From CAYUNA01 sp047629355 (GTDB taxonomy: Bacteria > Bacteroidota > Bacteroidia > Chitinophagales > Saprospiraceae): a stretch of DNA of 22,747 nucleotides. Positions 1 through 9,867 of this stretch are shown one piece after another (the first letter of the stretch is position 1; each line of letters starts with the position of its first letter). A program made the position numbers and the translations under genes. The DNA is taken from assembly GCA_047629355.1 (NCBI GenBank), contig JBLHWU010000095.1, positions 1 through 22,747 on the forward strand, read 5' to 3'. The notes under the pieces were generated by a model. That model was not told the origin of the DNA. It ran no database searches and saw only the letters and a list, made by a program, of their open reading frames with translations.

Positions 1-40
1 ACTCAAATTTCATAAACAATCAACAACGATTTACACAATT

Positions 41-2596
41 ATGGGAAATCGACACTTCAACATCCTTATTCTTTGTCTGATTCTTCCGCTTTTTTCTTTC
101 GGAAATTCGCCAAACTTAGACAGTTTACAGAATACAATCAAAAATTTATCAGGGGCTGAACGCGCCAATAAATTGAATCAAATGTCACAGGACTTGCTAC
201 TTGTGAACATCGGAACGGCTAATATTTTCGCTAAACAAGCCTTGAATTACGCTACTAAAATTGGTGACAAAGACCAGCAAGCAATTGCGAAAGACCGCAT
301 GGGTGATGTTTTTCAAGAAAAAAGTGATTTTACTAATGCGATGAAAAGCTATGTGGAAGCGTTGAAAATTCGCGATGAAATCAATGACGAAGCAGGCATT
401 GGTATTTCAAAAAACAATATTGGACTAATTTTTCTTTTGCAAGAAGATTATACTCAAGCGGAAGAGAATTTGAAAGAAGCTTTAATGGTTAAGCAAGAAA
501 TGAAAGACGATGTTGGGGCTTCGGTGGTACTTAATAATCTGGGTGATATCTATCTTGCGCGCAAGTTATATGGCAAATCATTGGAACATTATCGGAGTGC
601 GCTTGATATGAAATTGGCTGCTGAAGATAATGGTGGGGCTTCAAAAATTGCGAATCATATCGGTGAAATTTCGAGTGATTTGGGAGATTATGAAGGGGCG
701 TTGACTTATTATCAAATGTCTTTGAACTTGCACTCTTCAACGGAAAATTTGCCAAAAATTGCGGAAGACCATAACAACATCGCCGAGGTTCTAATTAAAA
801 TGAGAGCATACGAAGAGGCAAAAGAAATGAATGAGATTGCACTCAATATTCGTAAAGAATTGAAAGATAATTTAGGTATTGCGGAGAGTCTCAAAAATAA
901 AGGGCAAATCCTTTTCGAATTGGGTGACAAAGAGGCTGCAAATATTGAACTCTCCTCCACCAAGAATTTATTGAAATCAATTGGTGCAATACAAGGTAGT
1001 CAGTTGATTTATAAAGATTTATCTGTTATCTATTCAAGTATGGGTTCGTATGAAAATGCCTTTGCTGCTCAATTGAAATACGCAGAACAAAAAGATTTTT
1101 TATTCAACCAAGAAAAGTCGAAAGCTTTATTGGATTTGACAACTAAATATGAGTCAGAATTTGCAGCAGAAGAACAAGCTCGAACCATTGAGACGTTAGA
1201 AGTTGCGAATACCAATGCGCAAAAAATTCGTTACTTTTTATTCGTTGTTATTGGCTTGATTGGCTTGTTTTTGATGAGCTTATTTTTGTCTTACAAACGC
1301 AAGCAAAAGGACAACGAATTGTTACTGACGAAGAATGAAGAAATTCACAAACAGAAAGATGAAATTGACCAACAAAATGAAAAGTTGGAAGCTTCAAACG
1401 GACGTTTGGACTTATTGAATTCAAAATTAGTTGATGAAATTGCAGAGCGAGAATCTATTGAAAAATCATCCTTTGCCCGTGACCGTTTCTTAGCGACAAT
1501 GAGTCACGAAATGAGAACGCCTATTAATATTATCATTGGATTAACGCATTTATTGTTGGATGAAGAACCACGGGAAGACCAAATTGAGCATTTGAGAACC
1601 TTGCAATTTTCAGCGAATAATTTAGTCGTTTTCATCAATGACGTTTTGGATTTTTCCAAAATTGAAGCAGGGAAATTGGAATTGGAAAGCCGTGAATTTA
1701 GACCAAAGCGCATATTTAAAGATATTCGAGACCGATTTGGTTTGCTAGCTAAAGAAAAAGGCATTAGAGTCAACTATAATTTTGACCAAAAAATCCCTGA
1801 TTACTTATTAGGAGATTCGGCGCGATTGAATCAGATTGTGACCAATTTACTGACGGCTTCTTTTAATTATACTGATGAAGGACAAGTGGATGTAAATTTG
1901 GAATTGAGCGAACTGGGTAAGCGCGACGCTACTCTGATGCTGCACATTAAAGATACGGGGAAAGGCATCGAACCAGAAAAAATTGAAGAGATGTTCAAGT
2001 CCTTTGTGAATAATCCAAATGATATTTTTGAAGGCTATGCGACTTCTAATTTATCCTTGGCGATTACGAAGCGTTTGGTTGATTTGCAAAATGGTAAAAT
2101 AGAGGTAGATACGCACCAAAACGGGAACTCCTTTACGGTGTTGCTGCCTTACAAATTGCCATTGCAGAAAAAAGTGGAAGAGAAATCTAAGCCAAGTTAT
2201 CACCACCTTGCGGGCAATCGTATTTTGCTCGTTGAAGACAATAAAATTAATCAATTAGTAGTCGCGAAAATGCTACGCCGTTTGAAAATGGAAGTAGTCA
2301 CAGCCGATGACGGTTTGATTGCTTTGGATAAATTTGAGGAAGGACAATTCGATTTGGTTTTGATGGATATTCAAATGCCAAACATGGATGGATATCGTAC
2401 CACCGCTGAGATTCGGAAGCACATTGACCCAAATCGTCGCGACGTACCAATCATCGCATTGACGGCTTCTGCATTTTTGACAGAGAAGGAAAAAGCGAAG
2501 TTATTCGGTATGAATGACCACGTTGGAAAGCCGTTTGGACCAGAGGAATTATTGGAGAAAATTAGCAGTAGTTTGCAGGTACATAAGGGGGTTTAG
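41..2596 (+). CDS. TPR-containing hybrid sensor histidine kinase with C-terminal receiver domain
   Basis: An 851-residue membrane-anchored signalling protein. An N-terminal signal peptide (about 1-21) is followed by a periplasmic array of tetratricopeptide repeats (about 75-390, with recurring GDIY/ALxI helices), one transmembrane segment (about 397-417), a coiled coil (about 420-475), a HisKA domain with phosphoacceptor His489 in MSHEMRTP, an ATPase domain (about 590-705), and a receiver domain (about 733-848) with phosphoacceptor Asp776 in LVLMDIQMPNMDG and conserved Lys830. The ATPase domain is odd. The G1 box DTGKGI is intact, but the N-box asparagine is Ala606 (NLLTASFNYT) and the glycine-rich G2 box is TSNLSLAI (668-675) with both glycines gone. 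HisKA and receiver look functional, so phosphate may come from another kinase. The ATG at 41 is chosen because the signal peptide starts there. No adjacent DNA-binding regulator is visible. Confidence 0.93.
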   Translation: MGNRHFNILILCLILPLFSFGNSPNLDSLQNTIKNLSGAERANKLNQMSQDLLLVNIGTANIFAKQALNYATKIGDKDQQAIAKDRMGDVFQEKSDFTNAMKSYVEALKIRDEINDEAGIGISKNNIGLIFLLQEDYTQAEENLKEALMVKQEMKDDVGASVVLNNLGDIYLARKLYGKSLEHYRSALDMKLAAEDNGGASKIANHIGEISSDLGDYEGALTYYQMSLNLHSSTENLPKIAEDHNNIAEVLIKMRAYEEAKEMNEIALNIRKELKDNLGIAESLKNKGQILFELGDKEAANIELSSTKNLLKSIGAIQGSQLIYKDLSVIYSSMGSYENAFAAQLKYAEQKDFLFNQEKSKALLDLTTKYESEFAAEEQARTIETLEVANTNAQKIRYFLFVVIGLIGLFLMSLFLSYKRKQKDNELLLTKNEEIHKQKDEIDQQNEKLEASNGRLDLLNSKLVDEIAERESIEKSSFARDRFLATMSHEMRTPINIIIGLTHLLLDEEPREDQIEHLRTLQFSANNLVVFINDVLDFSKIEAGKLELESREFRPKRIFKDIRDRFGLLAKEKGIRVNYNFDQKIPDYLLGDSARLNQIVTNLLTASFNYTDEGQVDVNLELSELGKRDATLMLHIKDTGKGIEPEKIEEMFKSFVNNPNDIFEGYATSNLSLAITKRLVDLQNGKIEVDTHQNGNSFTVLLPYKLPLQKKVEEKSKPSYHHLAGNRILLVEDNKINQLVVAKMLRRLKMEVVTADDGLIALDKFEEGQFDLVLMDIQMPNMDGYRTTAEIRKHIDPNRRDVPIIALTASAFLTEKEKAKLFGMNDHVGKPFGPEELLEKISSSLQVHKGV

Positions 2597-2626
2597 TAGC
2601 TTGCGAGTTTCGTATTGTGGATTGCC

Positions 2627-2665
2627 AAAGAGGCGTGTTCTTGGAAGAGCACACGCCTCTTTTTT
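2627..2665 (+). terminator. Rho-independent terminator of the sensor kinase gene
   Basis: A perfect 12-bp stem (AAAGAGGCGTGT at 2627-2638 with ACACGCCTCTTT at 2651-2662) closes a 12-nt loop and runs into a T-tract to 2665. It lies 30 bases after the kinase stop codon. The A-run on the 5' side means it could also terminate minus-strand transcription from the insertion sequence. Confidence 0.88.
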
Positions 2666-2951
2666 ATGGTTCTTTGACAGCGATTCAGCCATTAAATAGC
2701 AAACCGCAAAAAAAATCCTTATTTTATTTTAGGAAATAACCTTACTGTTCTATCTATAACAGATAGTTTCTTAGATTCCGATACATCTGCTTCATAAATT
2801 AGACGTTTTAAAATGAGTGATTGCAAAATTGCATTAGGGGACATCATTGTCTCGGGCTTCCCTCAAATTATTCGTATCGAAATTTTGTTTTAGGAAAAAC
2901 AAGTTGCTCTTCTTTTAGCTGCCCCCAGAACATAAAGGCAATCATTATTTT
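2666..2951. other. Non-coding stretch between kinase terminator and transposase
   Basis: No reading frame here looks like a gene on either strand. It is AT-rich and contains the candidate left end of the insertion sequence (2704-2716) and a weak 5-bp hairpin (CTATC...GATAG) near 2750. Most of it is probably the 3' untranslated end of the element. Confidence 0.5.
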
Positions 2952-4370
2952 TCACAAATGCTTCACCGTCATTTTATCTGTAAGTCGTTGAGCAAACCGT
3001 TGAGACAATTCAACTAATTGATTAATCAGGTGAGCAATTTGCATGGCTTGATAATAGTTTTGGATAGCCATAAAATTGGTTCTGGAAAAACGATGTTGAA
3101 GATTATATCCTTGATTTTTTTGAGTATTAAAACCCTCATTTTCAATATTCCATCTTAGACACCCAAACATACTTATTTCCTGACAATTGCCCTTGGTTAC
3201 CTCAATATTTGTTACATGAACAAAGCGGTTTGATTCGGTCTTTTCACCGTTTACCTTTTTGTAATCTCGTTGGCACTCTATCCAATTAAGACCATGGTCT
3301 TGATATGGAATATCATTAATCCATCGATAAGCAAATTCGACTTTCTGTTCTGGATTAAGCAGGTACTCTTTACAGAATTTATTTTGCGCATATATATTCC
3401 TAGTCAAAAACAGCTACTTGTTTCCAAATATCCTTTAGTTGCTCGTCTTTTAAAGTAAAGATGAACTTCCAATTATACTGTTCACAAATATTAAAAGCAC
3501 TAACATTTGGATATAAACCGTCTGCCAAAATGCAAATAGTCAACCCAGGAAAAGCTGCTTTGAGCTTTACCGCTAAACGCTTAAAAGCCTTTAACTCACA
3601 ATCTTGCTTTTCATATTCTGTTCCATTGATTACCCATTCGGTGGCAATGGATAGGCTAAATCCATTCGGGGTCACCAATTTGGCTTCCAATATGGGCTGA
3701 AGCCACACCTTTTTTCCTCCCTTATACGTTCTATAAGGACAACCAAGGTAAGGTTCATAATCAAATTTTTGATACCCAGTCCCATCTACTACTATACAAA
3801 AATAACTACCCAGTAATCGGTATTTATGTAACACCCGCTTATGTAACAATATACGCAGCATCCATAATTTTACCGCTTCTAATTCCTTTACATCCAATGC
3901 TTTAAATACTTGATGCACCGTATCTTGATGGGGTAAATTAACGCCAAATATCCGTTTGTAATTTAGGGCAAACCTTTTCGTTTTCCTATCATTATTAAAC
4001 GCATTGCGAGAATCTTCTTTGAAGATAAACAGCGTAATCCCAGCTAATATTATTTCGCACAATTCATACTGCTTGCGTTTCCGAATATCGGGTAAACTAT
4101 TTAATTTTTCCAGTAAATCCGGAAAATAATGCTGCATCGCCTTACGTATTTCTATTGCCAATGGGGTCTCTTCTATTTCCTGGTTTTTTCGACAACAAAG
4201 CAGCCATCTTTTCTGCTTACGTTGGTGACGAACCCCTTTTTTTGACGACTTTTCAATAATTTGTTTCGTCGTGTTTGCTTTTTTCTTACTTTTGGTCGCA
4301 TTTGCACTCCTTTTTTTTGTTGAATAATGGTGCAAATTTTTATAAAATTAGCCGTAAATTTATTTTGCGG
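2704..4370 (-). mobile_element. Insertion sequence with an IS4-like DDE transposase; ends tentative
   Basis: The element is recognised from its frameshifted DDE transposase (2952-4335, minus strand). Candidate terminal inverted repeats are CCGCAAAAAAAAT at 2704-2716 and its inverse at 4358-4370, which match in 12 of 13 positions. Because they are A-rich they are only suggestive. No clear target-site duplication was found. The 240 bases between the left candidate end and the transposase stop hold no gene I can support. The boundaries should be treated as approximate; the presence of the element is well supported. Confidence 0.55.
2952..4335 (-). pseudogene. Frameshifted DDE transposase of an insertion sequence
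   Basis: Two consecutive minus-strand reading frames together make one transposase. The upstream part (4335-3400, 311 residues) has a Lys/Arg-rich N-terminus and catalytic aspartates Asp184 (VVDGTGYQKF) and Asp272 (ILADGLYPN). The downstream part (3407-2952) supplies the third acidic region, RWNIENEGFNTQK, of the kind seen in IS4-like enzymes, with Glu89 or Glu91 the likely catalytic residue. The parts meet at a run of five T on the minus strand (3410-3406); with four T the frame would read straight through as AVLTRN. The shift needed is +1, not the -1 of programmed IS frameshifting, so this is more likely a disabling indel or a sequencing error. The only start available for the first part is TTG at 4335; an in-frame stop lies just upstream at 4350-4348. 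Confidence 0.85.
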
Positions 4371-4376
4371 CTAATT
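4346..4376. repeat. Hairpin upstream of the transposase
   Basis: Perfect 9-bp arms AATTAGCCG (4346-4354) and CGGCTAATT (4368-4376) enclose a 13-nt loop. T-rich sequence follows on both strands, so it could block read-through into the transposase or form part of the element end. Confidence 0.6.
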
Positions 4377-4384
4377 ATTTTTAT

Positions 4385-4401
4385 CCCTTGATTATCAAGG
4401 G
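4385..4401. repeat. Small perfect palindrome next to the insertion sequence end
   Basis: CCCTTGA (4385-4391), a 3-nt loop and TCAAGGG (4395-4401) form a perfect 7-bp hairpin nine bases beyond the previous one. Role unknown. Confidence 0.55.
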
Positions 4402-4811
4402 GTTAAAATAAGTATCAAACATTACGCTGAATCGCTGTACTTATTCTAAAAAATGCTATTAATTTGTCGTATGCTCAAATCGCTTTTAAGCAAAAAGCAT
4501 TAGTCGCGGTAATCTTTGACGACGCAAATAATTTCCAAATTTTGTAAGAATTGATAGAAAAACAACTACGAATCGTCAAGTGTTTATACTCAAAATTCAA
4601 AATCGTATCCGTATAAGTACGTAGTAAATTTTCAAATTTTCAAAAAAGCCTGTATCTTGCACTGTCTCATTCTAACACATCTTCAGCTATTAATATTGTC
4701 AACTTTCTTAGGACAATTCTCTACTGCTTAGTCAAACATTCCCCAAGTGTTTGAGTTCTGTGCAATCAGAAATAATCGAATACCTTCCGATAAATTTGTA
4801 AAATAAAGACT
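4402..4811. other. Non-coding leader region before the large secreted protein gene
   Basis: No coding potential was recognised. It is AT-rich, with only short imperfect repeats (for example GCTTTT/AAAAGC near 4480-4500). A candidate -7 element lies at its end (4791-4798). It presumably carries the upstream control region of the 4812 gene. Confidence 0.5.
4791..4798 (+). promoter_or_regulatory. Candidate Bacteroidetes -7 element (TAAATTTG)
   Basis: It matches TAnnTTTG and lies 13 bases before the ATG at 4812. No TTG is seen at the expected -33 distance, and the implied leader would be only a few bases, so this is a weak call. Confidence 0.25.
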
Positions 4812-7800
4812 ATGAACAGTGTACACACAACTTTATTATTTCTATTTTTCTCCATAGGCATGACCGCTCAAATCAGTTATACCGCCAACGATGTGGTGAC
4901 TCCATTTAATGGTTTTTTCCGTCCTGCTTGCAATTTAGGTTCTTACACTTCTTTTACAACCGAAAATCTTGTTGACCTTGCTGCAGGTAATCCCGATGAA
5001 GGTATTCGTGGAGTAGGCGTGAAGGCTTTGCGTCTAGGTATGTTTGAAAGTTATACCGCATTTGCAGGTTTTCAAGAACAGATTCCAGCTTATCAGTATT
5101 TTGAGTATTTGGGGATGGCAGAACATACCTTAATCGTTGGTTTTCCATCGGATGCCAAGTGTGATACGACGTTTCATTGTTCAAATCAGCAGTCTGAGCT
5201 GTTTGCCAATATGTACGAGCCTATTTGGGACAATGGCGCGAATGGAACGCCTATTAATGAAGACAATTATTACGCAGCTTACCTTTGGAATTTAGCGATT
5301 AACTATAAAGATTATGTCCGTTTTTGGGAGATTTGGAACGAGCCAGGTTTTGATTATACGGGCGGCTTGGGTTGGTTGCCACAGGGCGTGCCGGGCAATT
5401 GGTGGGACGAAGACCCAGACCCTTGCGACTATAAATTACGTGCGCCGATTCAACAATACGTTCGCTTGCTGCGCATCAGTTGGGAAGTGATAAAATCGGT
5501 TGATCCTGATGGTTATGTGGTGGTTTCTGGGACGGGATATCCTGCATTTTTGGATGCTATTTTAAGAAATACAGACAATCCGAATGGGGGAGAAGTGACT
5601 GCTGATTTTCCACAAAAAGGTGGGGCGTATTTTGATGTAATGGGCTATCATTCCTACCCACATTTTGATGGCAGTGTCCAAAAATGGAATGATACGACGC
5701 AATCTTGGGATTATACGCGGCACTTAGATGGGGCAGCAGAAGGACTTTTAGAGACGAAAGATATGTTTGATTTGGTGTTGAAAAATCACGGCTATGGAAT
5801 TGATTTTCCAGAAAAATTATGGATGATTTCGGAAGTAAATTTGCCTCGAAAAGAATTTGGCAATTTTATGGGGTCGGCAGAGTCTCAACGTAATTTTGTA
5901 CAAAAAGCGGTGGTGGCTTGCATGATGAATGAAATTTGGCAATTGCAGATTTATAAACTTTCGGAAGACACCGATTTTGACAATGCGTATGGTGAATTTG
6001 ATTTAATGGGTTTGTATAAAGTGTTGGATTACAATAATTTATATTTTCAAGAAGCCAATGAAGAGGGGATTGCTTACAAAACAGTTTCAGATATTTTATA
6101 TCAAAAAATATACGATGCAGACCGTACCGCAGCCTTGAATTTACCTGATAATATTGGTGGCGGGGCGTTTAAAGATGAACATGGAAACTTTACCTATTCG
6201 CTATGGGCGAAAACGGAAACGGACATGTCTGAAAATGCGAGCGCGACTTATTCTTTTCCTACAAATTTGAATATTTTAAGGTTGGTAAAACGGGAATGGG
6301 ATTATGGTTTCTCACCAAATTCAGAAACAATTACGCCGCAAAATATTCAATTGACAAGTTCTCCAATTTATTTGAGTGAACGAATTTTCACTATGACCAA
6401 TGCGTCAGGTTGCGCGCCATTGATGATAGAATTGGAGGGCGAAGACTTCGCAGATGCAGCAGCTTATCAATGGCTGATTGAAGGAGGAACGCCTGTAACC
6501 TCTAATTTGCAAAATACTTCATTGACGTTATTTGTCGCAGGTGAATACACGGCAACTTTCCAAGTTTTTGATGCGAATGGAGAATTAATTGCGATGCAAA
6601 CGGAAGAAATTTTGGTAGAAGCGATGCCAGAAGTTGACTTCTCTGCTCAAATCACTGGACCAATCGTTCGTTTCTTGAATATGACTGATTTAAATGCAGA
6701 TTCCTTTTCTTGGGATTTTGGCGATGGCAACACATCAACCGAACCCAATCCGAATAATTTATATCTAGCAGACGGCACCTATGAAGTTATTTTGACGGCA
6801 ACCAATGAATGCGGGACGATGACTTCAACACAAATTTTAGACATTGATGTACCGAGTACCACTCAAATTACCGAAACAGCCAACGAGGGCGTACCTATAT
6901 ACAATGGTGTCTTTCGACCAAGCACAAATCATGAGTTTTATGGTGGTTGGACAGATGAACAATTAGCGGATATCATCGCTGGAAATCCTGCGGAAAACGT
7001 CGAAGGAATCGGTGTGAAATCGTTGCGAGCTTCTATCGGTGAAGCATTTTTTGAAGGTTGGGGGTACGATTTTAAAGTACCAACTTACGAACACTATAGC
7101 AATCTTGATTTGAATGGAAATTCCTTTATTTTAGATTTTCCATCAGAAGATTCGCGCGACCCAATTTTTTATTGCCCAGACCATCAATCCAATTTATTTA
7201 AAGACATATACCTCGATATTTGGGATGATGGTGCAAATGGAACGCCAATAAATGACGCCAATCCATATGCTGTTTTTGTTTACAATGCGGTATTAAATTA
7301 CGGGGAATACGTTGATTTTTGGGAAGTTTTAGAAAGCCCAGATTTTGACTTTACAGGCGATTATGCTTGGTTGCCAGCGGGAGAACCGGGTAATTGGTGG
7401 GATGCGAACCCTGACCCATGCGATTATGCGTTGCGCGCGCCAGTTTTCTATTATGTTCGACAAATGCGCATCGCTTACGAAATCATCAAGAATCTCGACC
7501 CAGAAAGCTACGTTACTGTTTCAGGAATTGCCTATCCGAGCTTTTTGGATGCGATTTTGAGAAATACAGACAACCCATTTGACGGAAGTGAAACCACGGG
7601 ATATGAGTTGAAAGGCGGTGCATATTTTGATGCAATAGGTTTTAAATCTTACCCATATTTTGATGGTAGCACTGTTTATTTTGACATTCCAAATGGACAG
7701 TTTGCGTACGAACGCCACTCCGACGCAGCAGTAGCGGGCATTCCGAGAGTGAAAGGAGAATTTGAAACGGTTTTAGAAAACTATGGTTACAATGGTCAAA

Positions 7801-9857
7801 CTTATCCACGAAAAGAATGGATTATCAGCGAAGCCAATGTGCCACGCAAGCCAATTGATGATTTTTTTGGTGGAGAATTGTTGCAAACCAACTGGATTAT
7901 CAAAGCATGGGTTGCCTGTGAAAAGAACGATATTCGACGTTTAAATATTCATAAAATGGCGGAATCTCAAGAGTATGTGGCTGCCCAAGATGCCTTTGAT
8001 GTCATCGGTTTATTTCAAAAATTAAATGGTGTTTTACCATATTTTCAAACGCCAAATAACGAAGCAATTGCGTTAAAAACGACTTCTGAAATGCTATTTG
8101 GAACGACGTATGATGAAAGCAAAACAGCAGAATTTAATTTGCCAAACCAGATAGATGGCGCAGTATTTAGAGATGGCGCGGACAATTATATTTATGTTTT
8201 ATGGGCAAAAACGCAGTTTGATGAAAGCGAAGGAGCATTTGCAACTTACTCCTTTCCAGTAGGTTGGAATGTAGAAGATTTGTATAAACGGGATTGGTAT
8301 CACAGTTTGTCAAATGTGGTCGATACGATTGCTTCTACGGATGTGCAATTGACTGGCACGCCAATATTTTTGACTGAATCTTACTTAACGCAATCACAGC
8401 TGGTTGCTCATTTTGAAGCAGGGGCATCGGAAGGATGTGAAGGCACCGTGATTCAATTTTTTGACTTTTCAGAAAATGAGCCAACGGAATGGAATTGGCA
8501 TTTTGTAGGCGGTACACCTGAATTTTCCATTGAACAAAATCCTTCTATTACTTACAATATTCCAGGGGTATATCCAGTAAGTTTGGAGGCTAGCAACGCA
8601 ACTGGAAGTCATACGAAAACGGTTAATGAATTTATTGAAGTATTGGGCATTCCTGTTGCCGATTTTGAATTAAATTTAGGTTTGAATGTTTTAACCATTG
8701 AAAATAACTTACAATACGCAACGGAATTCACTTGGAATTATGGAGATGGAACTTCTGACGGCGCACTTTCACCTGTGCATACCTATTATAACAACGGTGA
8801 GTATACGGTGTCCGTCATTGCATCGAATATTTGTGGCGTTGATAGTCTATCCGTCAATATTAGTATTCAATCGGTGCCTGCACCTAACTTTAATTCGAAC
8901 TTTTTGGGTAGCTGTGACAACCACTTATTTGTTTTTGTCGATGCTTCACAAGCCAATCCAACTGTTTGGAACTGGACATTTTCTGGTGCGAATCCACCAG
9001 TTTCTAATGCTCAATTTCCGACGGTGGTATTTCCATCTCCAGGGATTTATCAGGTGACTCTGGAGGTCAGCAATGCCAATGGAAGTAATGAAATTGTGAA
9101 AGAAATCTACGTCGAAGGGGTGGTTACGGCGGATATTTCCGTGAGTTTGTGTCAAGGAGATATGTTTCAAGGCATCTTGATTCAAAATGATACGATGATT
9201 GTGGAGAATTGGATGACGCAGATTTTAAGTTGTGATAGCATGGTGGTTTACCATATTGAAATGGTCGAAACCTTGTCTTCGAGCATCAATATAGACTTAT
9301 GTGCAGGAGAATTATACAATGGAATTACCTGGGCAAACGATACGATTTTTACAGAGACCTATATGTCAATGAATGGTTGTGATAGCATATTTTTTACGGA
9401 TATTGCTGTGTTTGAAACATTTGTTACGACCTTATTTGACACTATTGAAATTGGAGAAACTTACCAAGTTAGTGACCTGACTTTTGAGGAAACAGGCGAA
9501 TATCAAGTGACGATGATGGCGAGTAATGGTTGTGATAGTACGATACAGTTAAATTTGACTGTTTTAGATGATGTTGCGGTGTTTGAAAATAACTTAGAAC
9601 ATATTGATTTAATGGTTTATCCAAATCCATTTAATGATGATTTGATAGTCGAATTCGAATTAGATCAAGCAGAAAATATTTCGATTGAAATTTTAGATAT
9701 ACACGGAAGAGTAGTTGTTAAATTACTTGAAAATCAAGAGTTTATACATGGAAAGCACGAATTGAAATGGAATAGCTTAGAAATGGCTTCGGGCATCTAT
9801 ATCTGCCATTTTATAGCTGGAGAAAAGGTAGGATTTCAAAAAATAATCAGACGGTAA
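4812..9857 (+). CDS. Secreted twin-module glycosidase-like protein with PKD domains and T9SS sorting domain
   Basis: A 1681-residue exported protein. A signal peptide (about 1-20) is followed by a glycosidase-like TIM-barrel module (about 22-525), two PKD-like domains (about 540-685; WDFGDG at 634-639), a second copy of the glycosidase module (about 686-1192), three PKD domains (about 1198-1437), Cys-containing repeats of the CxG...NGCDSI type (about 1440-1590), and a type IX secretion sorting domain (about 1599-1681, YPNPF at 1603-1607, ending KIIRR). Module 1 has the clan GH-A acid/base motif WNEP with Glu177, HSYP with His280, and a candidate nucleophile Glu341 in MISEVN. Module 2 aligns closely but has LESP with Ser842 for Glu177 and Lys945 for His280, while keeping Glu1007. 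It is therefore probably one active hydrolase plus one non-catalytic, possibly glycan-binding, copy. The glycosidase family and substrate cannot be fixed from sequence alone. Likely destination: cell surface or medium. Confidence 0.9.
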   Translation: MNSVHTTLLFLFFSIGMTAQISYTANDVVTPFNGFFRPACNLGSYTSFTTENLVDLAAGNPDEGIRGVGVKALRLGMFESYTAFAGFQEQIPAYQYFEYLGMAEHTLIVGFPSDAKCDTTFHCSNQQSELFANMYEPIWDNGANGTPINEDNYYAAYLWNLAINYKDYVRFWEIWNEPGFDYTGGLGWLPQGVPGNWWDEDPDPCDYKLRAPIQQYVRLLRISWEVIKSVDPDGYVVVSGTGYPAFLDAILRNTDNPNGGEVTADFPQKGGAYFDVMGYHSYPHFDGSVQKWNDTTQSWDYTRHLDGAAEGLLETKDMFDLVLKNHGYGIDFPEKLWMISEVNLPRKEFGNFMGSAESQRNFVQKAVVACMMNEIWQLQIYKLSEDTDFDNAYGEFDLMGLYKVLDYNNLYFQEANEEGIAYKTVSDILYQKIYDADRTAALNLPDNIGGGAFKDEHGNFTYSLWAKTETDMSENASATYSFPTNLNILRLVKREWDYGFSPNSETITPQNIQLTSSPIYLSERIFTMTNASGCAPLMIELEGEDFADAAAYQWLIEGGTPVTSNLQNTSLTLFVAGEYTATFQVFDANGELIAMQTEEILVEAMPEVDFSAQITGPIVRFLNMTDLNADSFSWDFGDGNTSTEPNPNNLYLADGTYEVILTATNECGTMTSTQILDIDVPSTTQITETANEGVPIYNGVFRPSTNHEFYGGWTDEQLADIIAGNPAENVEGIGVKSLRASIGEAFFEGWGYDFKVPTYEHYSNLDLNGNSFILDFPSEDSRDPIFYCPDHQSNLFKDIYLDIWDDGANGTPINDANPYAVFVYNAVLNYGEYVDFWEVLESPDFDFTGDYAWLPAGEPGNWWDANPDPCDYALRAPVFYYVRQMRIAYEIIKNLDPESYVTVSGIAYPSFLDAILRNTDNPFDGSETTGYELKGGAYFDAIGFKSYPYFDGSTVYFDIPNGQFAYERHSDAAVAGIPRVKGEFETVLENYGYNGQTYPRKEWIISEANVPRKPIDDFFGGELLQTNWIIKAWVACEKNDIRRLNIHKMAESQEYVAAQDAFDVIGLFQKLNGVLPYFQTPNNEAIALKTTSEMLFGTTYDESKTAEFNLPNQIDGAVFRDGADNYIYVLWAKTQFDESEGAFATYSFPVGWNVEDLYKRDWYHSLSNVVDTIASTDVQLTGTPIFLTESYLTQSQLVAHFEAGASEGCEGTVIQFFDFSENEPTEWNWHFVGGTPEFSIEQNPSITYNIPGVYPVSLEASNATGSHTKTVNEFIEVLGIPVADFELNLGLNVLTIENNLQYATEFTWNYGDGTSDGALSPVHTYYNNGEYTVSVIASNICGVDSLSVNISIQSVPAPNFNSNFLGSCDNHLFVFVDASQANPTVWNWTFSGANPPVSNAQFPTVVFPSPGIYQVTLEVSNANGSNEIVKEIYVEGVVTADISVSLCQGDMFQGILIQNDTMIVENWMTQILSCDSMVVYHIEMVETLSSSINIDLCAGELYNGITWANDTIFTETYMSMNGCDSIFFTDIAVFETFVTTLFDTIEIGETYQVSDLTFEETGEYQVTMMASNGCDSTIQLNLTVLDDVAVFENNLEHIDLMVYPNPFNDDLIVEFELDQAENISIEILDIHGRVVVKLLENQEFIHGKHELKWNSLEMASGIYICHFIAGEKVGFQKIIRR

Positions 9858-9867
9858 ATGGCTCAAG

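Noticed and set aside
3400..3416. Programmed ribosomal frameshift in the transposase
   Set aside because: Joining the two frames needs a +1 shift at a short T5 run; there is no -1 slippery heptamer in the correct register, so a mutation or sequencing error is more likely.
8698..9057. 119-residue frame inside the large secreted protein gene
   Set aside because: Different frame within well-defined PKD domains; composition is not protein-like and it has no separate initiation signals.
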